Below, piece by piece: positions 7,544 through 14,224 of a DNA stretch of 16,365 bases (within the stretch, counting starts at the first letter, position 1; each line of letters opens with the position of its first letter). This DNA comes from Gammaproteobacteria bacterium (GTDB taxonomy: Bacteria > Pseudomonadota > Gammaproteobacteria > DSM-19610), in the NCBI GenBank assembly GCA_030618475.1, contig JAUXDG010000035.1, forward strand, positions 1 through 16,365. Direction: 5' to 3'. The translations under genes and the position numbers were made by a program. Under the pieces are notes generated by a model that was not told the DNA's origin, did no database searches, and saw only the letters and a program-made list of their open reading frames with translations.

Positions 7544-7891
7544 ATGAATATGATTATGAAACGATTTTTGTTACCTGGCTTGTTCTTATTCGCCTCACAG
7601 ACGGCGCTTGCGGAGAAACAGACTGATATCCCGCCACCACCGCCCAGCTCCAGTGATCAGCAAGGACAGGAAGAAATCGAACCCGAGGTGGTTATCATCC
7701 AGCGTGAGGATAAGACCATTGAAGAGTACCGGATCAACGGACAACTCTATATGATCAAAGTCATCCCGAAGCATGCGCCGGCCTATTTTCTGCTGGACAA
7801 CGATGGTGATGGCTCGATGGAATCCCGCCTCGGCGCCAGCGATCTTGAGCCTGACATCATGATTCCCCGCTGGGTGCTGTTCCGCTGGTAA
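7544..7891 (+). CDS. DUF2782 family exported small protein
   Basis: A 115-residue protein of unknown function matching the DUF2782 pattern, a family I know as a neighbour of polA in Pseudomonas. A signal peptide lies at about residues 5-23 (MKRFLLPGLFLFASQTALA), so it should be periplasmic. A Pro-rich and acidic linker (PPPPPSSSDQQGQEEIE) follows. The conserved core is VVIIQREDKTIEEYRINGQLYMIKVIPKHAPAYFLLDNDGDGSMESR, ending with a WVLF-type tail, read as a small beta-rich domain. Three in-frame ATGs (7544, 7550, 7556) are possible. AAGAGA (7538-7543) is best spaced for 7550; 7544 is the longest form. It is divergent from polA, and 171 bp separate it from the TRAP genes. That gap holds a weak hairpin ACAGAT/ATCTGT (7893-7914) without a T tract. 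Confidence 0.8.
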   Translation: MNMIMKRFLLPGLFLFASQTALAEKQTDIPPPPPSSSDQQGQEEIEPEVVIIQREDKTIEEYRINGQLYMIKVIPKHAPAYFLLDNDGDGSMESRLGASDLEPDIMIPRWVLFRW

Positions 7892-7990
7892 TACAGATCA
7901 TTGTAGTAATCTGTCGCCAGGGAATATTCTTCCAACACGATCTGCCGGACTGATTCGATACGGATAATCCCCGAATTCGTTTTTTAAGGT

Positions 7991-8017
7991 CCTTTGTGAC
8001 CTTCGTGCCCTCTGTGG
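7991..8017 (+). repeat. Three tandem 9-bp units, CCTTYGTGN type
   Basis: Three back-to-back units, CCTTTGTGA, CCTTCGTGC and CCTCTGTGG, follow a run of T in the gap before the TRAP genes. They fit a CCTYYGTGN pattern, with core GTG every 9 bp. The rest of the DUF2782-dctQ gap (7892-8062) shows no other repeat, hairpin with T tract or reading frame that I can support. Confidence 0.55.
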
Positions 8018-8048
8018 TTGGGTCGGTGATAAGGGCAGGGCTAGCAGT

Positions 8049-8054
8049 TATAAT
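8049..8054 (+). promoter_or_regulatory. Perfect -10 box just upstream of dctQ
   Basis: TATAAT at 8049-8054 is a perfect -10 hexamer and ends 8 bp before the dctQ ATG (8063). RNA would begin at or within two bases of the start codon, giving a leaderless or nearly leaderless message. No Shine-Dalgarno sequence occurs before the ATG. A -35 match at the usual spacing is poor. Confidence 0.5.
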
Positions 8055-8062
8055 CCGCAGCC

Positions 8063-8587
8063 ATGTCGGAATCCGCCCTCAAATCCCTGTCCCTGCGCCT
8101 TGACCGTATTGCTGAGCTGGTTGGCAATGCGGCAGCCTGGATGGCGCTCGCCCTGGTGCTGGTGACCTTTACCGTCGTCATGCTTCGCTATCTGTTTCAG
8201 CTCGGCTGGATTGCCATGCAGGAATCCATCCTCTATCTGCACGCCAGCCTGTTCCTGTTGGGTGCCGCCTATACCCTTAAAAAAGAGGGCCACGTTCGTG
8301 TGGACATCTTCTACCGCGGTTTTAGCGCAAAACGAAAGGCACTGGTCGACCTGCTGGGCTCGCTGTTACTGCTGCTGCCCGTGTGCAGTTTTTTACTGTG
8401 GGCCAGCTGGGACTATGTCACCATCGCCTGGTCTATACACGAGGGTTCCCAGGAGGCAGGGGGGCTGCCTTATGTCTACCTTCTGAAAACACTCATCCCC
8501 GTTGCCGTTCTGCTGCTCATTCTGCAGGGCATCAGTCAGGCGCTCTCCAGCCTGAGCACTCTGGCCTCTGACAAGAGCGACAACTGA
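8063..8587 (+). CDS. TRAP transporter small permease (DctQ family)
   Basis: A 174-residue inner-membrane protein forming the four-helix small subunit of a tripartite ATP-independent periplasmic transporter. Hydrophobic segments lie at about 25-45, 53-72, 95-117 and 138-160. The family signature GHVRVDIFY (77-85) follows TLKKE. Such subunits pair with the large permease and receive substrate from a binding protein, with uptake driven by a sodium gradient in studied members. The sequence type fits the FcbT2/TakQ-like group (COG4665). Its stop overlaps the start of the large permease in TGATG, so translation is coupled. The start lacks a ribosome binding site and sits right after a -10 box. Confidence 0.93.
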   Translation: MSESALKSLSLRLDRIAELVGNAAAWMALALVLVTFTVVMLRYLFQLGWIAMQESILYLHASLFLLGAAYTLKKEGHVRVDIFYRGFSAKRKALVDLLGSLLLLLPVCSFLLWASWDYVTIAWSIHEGSQEAGGLPYVYLLKTLIPVAVLLLILQGISQALSSLSTLASDKSDN

Positions 8588-9963
8588 TGAACGCCGGAAT
8601 GTCCCTGCTGATGTTTGCCACCGTGTTCATCGTATTGCTCGCCGGTTATCCAGTGGCTTTCAGCCTGGCTGGTACGGCGCTTGGCTTCGCCTTTGCCGGT
8701 CACTGGCTGGGCATCTTTGATGTTGCCTTTCTGGAAGCAATGCCCAGCCGCCTGTTTGGAATTATGACCAATCAGACCCTGGTGGCAGTGCCACTGTTTG
8801 TGTTCATGGGCGTCATGCTGGAACGTTCACGTGTAGCGGAAAACCTGCTGGAGACCATGGCTGCCCTGTTCGGGCGTTTACGCGGCGGTCTGGGTATATC
8901 GGTGACACTGGTGGGCATGCTGCTGGCCGCCAGCACCGGCATCGTCGGCGCTACGGTCGTCACCATGGGGCTCTTATCGCTCCCCACCATGTTGCGGCGC
9001 GGTTATGACCCGAAAATCGCAACCGGTATCATCTGCGCATCCGGCACGCTCGGCCAGATCATCCCACCGTCGATTGTGCTGGTACTGCTGGGCGACGTAT
9101 TGTCGGCAGCCTATCAGCAGGCACAGCTCGATCAGGGCAATTTTTCCCCCAGGACGGTCTCGGTCGGCGACCTGTTTGCAGGCGCTCTGATACCCGGACT
9201 GTTGCTGGTCATGATGTATCTTGCTTACCTGGTTGCGGTATCAATAATGCGTCCGCAGGCCGTGCCGGCCCACCAACTGTCGGAAACCGATGCCGTGGGC
9301 GGCTTACGCGCCTTGCAGGCCCTGTTACCGCCGTTGCTGCTGATTCTTGCGGTACTGGGTTCCATTCTGGCCGGTCTGGCCACACCCACCGAAGCCGCCT
9401 CTGTCGGTGCGGTAGGCGCCATACTGCTGGCGGCAACCCGGCATCAATTCAATCTGAACATCCTGCGTAGCGTTGTGCGCAGTACCATGGAAATATCCAG
9501 CATGGTGTTTCTGATTCTCATTGGTGCTTCTGTCTTTTCGCTCGTATTTCGTGGCTTTGGTGGCGACGAACTGGTTGAGGCATTGCTGAGGCAGCTGCCG
9601 GGTGGTGTCATCGGCGCCATGCTGGTGGTGATGCTGGTGATGTTTTTTCTCGGCTTTGTGCTGGATTTTATCGAGATCACCTTTGTGGTCGTTCCCATCG
9701 TCGGCCCGGTGCTACTGGGTATGGGGCTGGACCCGGTATGGCTGGGCATTATGATCGCCATCAATCTGCAGACATCTTTCCTGACACCACCGTTTGGCTT
9801 TGCGCTGTTCTATCTGCGCGGGGTCGCGCCGCAGAGCATCACCACCGGCGATATCTATCGTGGCGTCATGCCCTTTATCGGTATCCAGCTTGCCATGCTC
9901 GGCCTGCTGGCCTTGTGGCCGGCACTGGCAACCTGGCTGCCCACGGTTGTCTACGGGGGTTAA
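8587..9963 (+). CDS. TRAP transporter large permease (DctM family)
   Basis: A 458-residue inner-membrane transport subunit with about twelve hydrophobic segments across its length. It has DctM hallmarks: FVFMGVMLERS (about 72-82), GMLLAASTGIVGATVVTMGLL (about 110-130), SGTLGQIIPPSIVLVLLGD (about 152-170) and a second half-repeat with LATPTEAASVGAVGA. An extra loop after LLGD (AAYQQAQLDQGNFSPRTVSVGD) is typical of the FcbT3/TakM-like branch (COG4664), which handles organic acids such as 2-oxoacids or lactate. The start ATG overlaps the dctQ stop by one base. Its stop (TAA 9961-9963) interlocks with the stop of the oppositely transcribed binding-protein gene. Adjacency and domain types argue that all three proteins form one transporter. 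Confidence 0.95.
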   Translation: MNAGMSLLMFATVFIVLLAGYPVAFSLAGTALGFAFAGHWLGIFDVAFLEAMPSRLFGIMTNQTLVAVPLFVFMGVMLERSRVAENLLETMAALFGRLRGGLGISVTLVGMLLAASTGIVGATVVTMGLLSLPTMLRRGYDPKIATGIICASGTLGQIIPPSIVLVLLGDVLSAAYQQAQLDQGNFSPRTVSVGDLFAGALIPGLLLVMMYLAYLVAVSIMRPQAVPAHQLSETDAVGGLRALQALLPPLLLILAVLGSILAGLATPTEAASVGAVGAILLAATRHQFNLNILRSVVRSTMEISSMVFLILIGASVFSLVFRGFGGDELVEALLRQLPGGVIGAMLVVMLVMFFLGFVLDFIEITFVVVPIVGPVLLGMGLDPVWLGIMIAINLQTSFLTPPFGFALFYLRGVAPQSITTGDIYRGVMPFIGIQLAMLGLLALWPALATWLPTVVYGG

Positions 9964-11081
9964 GCCGCACCCCTGGCGTTGAGATAAGCACGCGCTGAAA
10001 TGTCGCTCCACTGAACCACCTGGTCGCGGAAAGCCTGGAACGAGGCATGGACGCGTTGTGAAAGCGCATCCTTGGCGGCGATTTCGGTAACCACCTGGTC
10101 GGACAGTTCGCGCAGTCGGTCGAGCACACTGTCGGGCAGTTTACGAACCTCCACGTGATGCTCGTCAACCAGTGTCCGCAACGCCTGGTTATTGCGTGCG
10201 ATGTACTCGGTGAGCATATCCTGGTTAGCCACGCGTGCTGCACTGAGCACAATGGCCTGCAAGTCGTCGGGCAGGCCGTCAAAAGCCGCCTTGTTCACCA
10301 TGCATTCCAGGGTGGTGCCCGGCTCGTGCCATCCCGGGTAATAGTAGTACTTGGCCGCCTTGTAGAAACCGAACGCCAGATCGTTATAGGGTCCCACCCA
10401 TTCGGTGGCATCGATGGCTCCGGATTGCAGGGAGGTAAACAGCTCGCCACCCGGCAGACTTACCGGCGTGCCACCGGCACGTGACAAGACTTCCCCACCC
10501 AGGCCGGGGATCCGCATCTTCAAACCCTGGAGATCCTCCACCGAATTGATCTCTCTGTTGAACCAGCCGGCCATCTGCACGCCGGTATTGCCCGCTGCCA
10601 TGGGCACCAGTCCAAACGGCTGGTAAGTTTCCTGCCACAGCTCCATACCACCGCCGTGATACAGCCAGGCGTTCATTTCATCGGCTGTCAAACCGAATGG
10701 CACGGCGGAAAAAAACTGCGCCGCTTCTGATTTACCTTTCCAGTAATAAGCAGAACCGTGTCCCAGTTCAGCCGTTCCCTGCGAAACGGCACTGAACACT
10801 TCGAAGGCGGGTACCAGTTCCTTGGCGCCATACACCTTGATCTGGATGCGGCCACCGCTCATCTGCATAATCCGCTCTGCCAGAAAATTTGCACCCGTAC
10901 CAAGGCCTGGAAAATTCTTCGGCCAGGTCGTAACCATCTTCCATTTCACCGGCTCGAATTTCGCCGTCGCCGCAGCGGTGTTCTGTTCAGCCGGATTTTC
11001 CTGCTTGCAGCCTGCGGCTATCGTCGAGCCCGCGACCAGCACCCCGCTGCCCAGCCGCCGTAAAAAGTGTCTTCTTTTCAT
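9960..11081 (-). CDS. TRAP transporter substrate-binding protein, Tat-exported (TakP/FcbT1-like)
   Basis: A 373-residue binding protein of the DctP family that captures substrate for the TRAP permeases. It begins with a textbook twin-arginine signal, MKRRHFLRRLGSG, then a hydrophobic run ending IAAGC (Cys25). This may be a lipobox, though Ala rather than Leu at -3 makes that uncertain. The mature part has VKWKMVTTWPKNFPG, NTGVQMAGWFNREI, LKMRIPGLGGEVLSRAGGTPV and IDATEWVGPYNDL, the pattern of the TakP/lactate-binding branch (COG4663), so a 2-oxoacid or hydroxyacid ligand is likely, by family only. The frame is open to 11120, but the Met at 11081 directly precedes the Tat motif and has AGGGGG 5 bp upstream. 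It is transcribed against dctQM and converges on them, an unusual layout for a TRAP cluster. Confidence 0.93.
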   Translation of the reverse strand: MKRRHFLRRLGSGVLVAGSTIAAGCKQENPAEQNTAAATAKFEPVKWKMVTTWPKNFPGLGTGANFLAERIMQMSGGRIQIKVYGAKELVPAFEVFSAVSQGTAELGHGSAYYWKGKSEAAQFFSAVPFGLTADEMNAWLYHGGGMELWQETYQPFGLVPMAAGNTGVQMAGWFNREINSVEDLQGLKMRIPGLGGEVLSRAGGTPVSLPGGELFTSLQSGAIDATEWVGPYNDLAFGFYKAAKYYYYPGWHEPGTTLECMVNKAAFDGLPDDLQAIVLSAARVANQDMLTEYIARNNQALRTLVDEHHVEVRKLPDSVLDRLRELSDQVVTEIAAKDALSQRVHASFQAFRDQVVQWSDISARAYLNARGAA

Positions 11082-11161
11082 AGCGCCCCCTGAAAGGTGC
11101 TGGTGATCAAACCGAGACATTGTACTTTTTTCACAACCACGCGACCCTCATAAAATTATTC

Positions 11162-11189
11162 TTGCAACTTTGGTGCTTTATGCCATTAT
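11162..11189 (+). promoter_or_regulatory. Candidate promoter for the GGDEF-EAL gene
   Basis: TTGCAA (11162-11167) and CATTAT (11184-11189) are spaced by 16 bp and each match the sigma70 consensus at four of six positions. RNA would start near 11196, leaving a leader of about 115 nt. On the minus strand the same DNA reads CATAAT, and TACAAT occurs at 11124-11119; either could serve the divergent binding-protein gene, both without a good -35. Confidence 0.3.
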
Positions 11190-11310
11190 GCTCGCCAACT
11201 TAATATAAAGTAAGCTGTAGTGCCATAGAGAATAAAGGAATTCAGGGGACAAGAAGATTCTCCGGACCATAAGGCAGTCAGGCTTGTAAGCGTTTTCCCT
11301 GAGGGACAAT

Positions 11311-14199
11311 ATGCTGGAAACACCGGAGCGCATCGGCGCCCGCTTTTCGATTTTTCTGTTCCTGGGGTTTTTGCTGGCGCCACTGGCCGGTTTCAGTGCT
11401 GCCGTTTTGTTCGGCGTCGTCAGCCTCTGGCAACTCCAGCAGGTACTCGCCAGTGGCCTACTGCCGGCATTTTTCATTTTCATGGTTTTCTTCTCGCTGT
11501 TTCAGTTACAGCGCCTGATAACGCCGCTGACGACCTGGGCACTGCAGAACCCCGACGGTGGCAATGCACCGACTCAGCTGCACCGCCAGATACAGCGTTT
11601 CAGCCGGGACTTCTGGGGCTTGATGGCGCTGCACGTGCTGATCAGCCCGTTGCTGGTTTTCTGGACCCTGGACGGCGGCATTTCCGCCACTAACGTCTTT
11701 GCTTTCTCGCACTTTCTGTTGCTGCAAGCGGCATCAACCGCCCTGATCGGCATGCCTGCCTATCTGTTCGGCCTGCACCAGCTCGGCAAGCTGGCCGGCT
11801 ACCTGAGCCTGGATCGTATTCATGTCAGCCTTAAATCGAGAATCCTGTTGCTGACCGGACTGGTTCCCTTGCTGGCCTATACCCTGCTGGTAAACTATCA
11901 CTGGCTGCGTACCGGTACGCTGGATACGGGCTATCTGACCCTGTGGATTTCGCTGGCTCTCCTCTCCGCCACCATCAGCCTGCTGTCGATACGCAGCCTG
12001 CAACAGGCGCTGGGCCCGTTTCAGGATCTGTTCAAGCGCAGTGGCGCCTCCACTCACGAAGACCTCGCCCGCTTGAAGCCGGCATCGACCGATGAAATCG
12101 GCTACCTGACACAAACTCTCGGCAAGGTGTTCCAGCGCCTCGGTGATCAGGAAACTCATATGCGCACCATTGTCGATACCGCAGCCGAAGGCATTATCGT
12201 AGTCGATGAAAAAGGTTTGATCGACACCTTCAACCAGGCTGCCGAGCGGCTGTTCGGCTACATGGCACAGGAGATCCGTGGCCGTCACCTGGTCTCGCTG
12301 CTGCCGGACGTATTTGAGGTAAAGCAGACCATCGATGCGCACGATGAAGAACGTGAAGTCGAGGGACTGCATCGTAACGGTACGAAAATCCAGATTTCGC
12401 TGCACATTTCCGCAATGGAAATAAGCGGCAAACGCATGTTTACCTGCCTGGTCGCCGATATCAGCCAACGCAAGCACGCCGAAAACGAACTGCTGGCCGC
12501 CGAATCCCGCTACCGCGCTCTGGTCGAAACCGCTCATGACCTGGTATGGAGCGTTGATCCGGAAGGCCGCTGGAGCTATCTCAATGCATCGTCAAGAACC
12601 ATTTACGGCGTGGAACCCGAAGACATGGTGGGACGCTCCATTGCCGAGTTCTGTGCCCCGGAAAACCAGCAAACCGACCAGAAAGCATTCAGCGAACTGC
12701 TGGCCGGTAAAGACCTGTACCAGTATGAAACCGTGCACCTGGACAGTCATGGCAACCGCCGCCATTTGAGCTTCAATGCCAAAACACACCGCGATGAGCA
12801 AGGCAAAATTCTGCAAATCAGCGGTACCGCGCACGACATCACCGATCAGAAGGCATTCCACCAGCAGCTGACCTACCAGGCCGAACACGATGCGCTGACC
12901 AAACTGTTCAACCGCCATTACTTCCAGGGGGAACTGGAACGTACCGTGGCGCGGGTAGCGCGCAATCCGGACGGCACCTGTGCACTGTTTTACATCGACC
13001 TCGACCAGTTCAAATACATCAACGACACGCTTGGCCACGCCGCCGGTGACAGGCTGCTTATCGAGATCACCCGGATGTTACTGAGTCATGTCCGTGAAGG
13101 TGACCTGCTGGCGCGCTTTGGTGGCGATGAATTCACCTTGCTGCTCTACAACATCAGACCCGCTGATGTCCTGTCGATAGCCGAACACTTCCGTCAGTTA
13201 TTCGAGGATTACAGATTCCTGCAGGACGGCAAGAGTTTCAACGTCACCAGCAGTATCGGCGCAGCCATTATCGACCCGCTGGTCGAAACCGCCGAGGAAG
13301 CGCTGTCACAAGCTGACATTGCCTGTAACCTGGCCAAGGCCCAGGGGCGTAACCGCATCAGCCTTTACGATCCGTCCGACCGCAATAAAGCGGGTATGGC
13401 CGAAGACATGGGCTGGGCCTCACGAGTTCGTGAAATGCTGGAGCACGACAAGTTTCAACTCGTCTACCAACCCATCATGGCGCTCAATGACGATCAGGTT
13501 CAGGATTACGAAGTGCTGGTTCGCATGGTGTGTGATGACGGTGAGCTTATCCTGCCCGGCGGCTTCATGCCTGCAGCCGAGCGTTTCGGCCTCATCCACA
13601 GCGTAGACCGCTGGATCGTACGCCGTGCACTGACGCAGCTGTCACGCCTGCACCAGAACGGTGAAACGGTGCGCTTCTCCATTAACCTGTCAGGCAAAGC
13701 GTTCGAAGACAACTCCCTGCTGCCGATGATTCAGGAACTGCTGGAAAATTCCGATATCGAGCCGTCATGCGTGTGCTTCGAAATCACGGAAACGGCGGCC
13801 ATCGCCAAACTGTCGGAAGCCGAAAAGTTCATCTCCGCGCTCAAAGCCATGGGCTGCCAGTTTGCGCTGGACGATTTTGGTGCCGGCTTCTCGTCGTTTG
13901 CCTATCTTAAACACCTTCCGGTCGATAAGATCAAGATCGACGGCAGCTTTGTTCAGGGCATGGCCGACAGCCGGATCGATCAGGCCATGGTGCAATCCAT
14001 GAACCAGGTCGCCCACGCGCTGGGCAAACAGACAATTGCGGAATATGTTGAGAATTCTGCCACACTGCAACTGTTGCGCGACTATGGTGTGGACTATGCA
14101 CAAGGCCACTACATCGGCAAACCGCGCGAGTCGCTGATGAATATTACCCGCCTACCAAGCATCACGCGCCTGCACACGGCTGGCAGCAGCACCGACTGA
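11311..14199 (+). CDS. Membrane PAS-PAS-GGDEF-EAL cyclic-di-GMP enzyme
   Basis: A 962-residue inner-membrane signalling protein. The N-terminal third has about six hydrophobic segments (roughly 12-42, 47-68, 104-122, 128-155, 177-195, 207-227), then a HAMP-like linker (228-281) and two PAS-type domains (about 283-390 and 400-512), each ending in DI(S/T)xx(K). The GGDEF domain (520-685) keeps GGDEF (604-608) and an RxxD inhibitory site (Arg595-Asp598) five residues earlier, so cyclase activity with product inhibition is plausible. The EAL domain (705-945) has EVL (734-736), Asn792, EITE (824-827), DDFG (854-857), Lys875, Glu911 and Gln931, so phosphodiesterase activity is also plausible. GAGGG sits 5 bp before the ATG. 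It converges on uvrD (25 bp gap) and is divergent from the TRAP binding protein. The sensed signal is unknown. Confidence 0.95.
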   Translation: MLETPERIGARFSIFLFLGFLLAPLAGFSAAVLFGVVSLWQLQQVLASGLLPAFFIFMVFFSLFQLQRLITPLTTWALQNPDGGNAPTQLHRQIQRFSRDFWGLMALHVLISPLLVFWTLDGGISATNVFAFSHFLLLQAASTALIGMPAYLFGLHQLGKLAGYLSLDRIHVSLKSRILLLTGLVPLLAYTLLVNYHWLRTGTLDTGYLTLWISLALLSATISLLSIRSLQQALGPFQDLFKRSGASTHEDLARLKPASTDEIGYLTQTLGKVFQRLGDQETHMRTIVDTAAEGIIVVDEKGLIDTFNQAAERLFGYMAQEIRGRHLVSLLPDVFEVKQTIDAHDEEREVEGLHRNGTKIQISLHISAMEISGKRMFTCLVADISQRKHAENELLAAESRYRALVETAHDLVWSVDPEGRWSYLNASSRTIYGVEPEDMVGRSIAEFCAPENQQTDQKAFSELLAGKDLYQYETVHLDSHGNRRHLSFNAKTHRDEQGKILQISGTAHDITDQKAFHQQLTYQAEHDALTKLFNRHYFQGELERTVARVARNPDGTCALFYIDLDQFKYINDTLGHAAGDRLLIEITRMLLSHVREGDLLARFGGDEFTLLLYNIRPADVLSIAEHFRQLFEDYRFLQDGKSFNVTSSIGAAIIDPLVETAEEALSQADIACNLAKAQGRNRISLYDPSDRNKAGMAEDMGWASRVREMLEHDKFQLVYQPIMALNDDQVQDYEVLVRMVCDDGELILPGGFMPAAERFGLIHSVDRWIVRRALTQLSRLHQNGETVRFSINLSGKAFEDNSLLPMIQELLENSDIEPSCVCFEITETAAIAKLSEAEKFISALKAMGCQFALDDFGAGFSSFAYLKHLPVDKIKIDGSFVQGMADSRIDQAMVQSMNQVAHALGKQTIAEYVENSATLQLLRDYGVDYAQGHYIGKPRESLMNITRLPSITRLHTAGSSTD

Positions 14200-14224
14200 T
14201 AAAACGCCGCCATCCGGGCACCCC

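Noticed and set aside
7893..7914. ACAGAT/ATCTGT hairpin as terminator of the DUF2782 gene
   Set aside because: The stem is only 6 bp and AT-rich, and no T tract follows.
11082..11120. Longer start for the TRAP binding protein
   Set aside because: The added 13 residues would precede a perfect Tat signal, whereas the inner ATG has a strong, well-spaced AGGGGG site.
11196..11310. c-di-GMP riboswitch before the GGDEF-EAL gene
   Set aside because: The conserved GEMM-I core segments could not be found in the leader.
11734..12537. 267-codon minus-strand open frame
   Set aside because: It is fully antisense to the GGDEF-EAL gene and Gln-rich in the way shadow frames often are.
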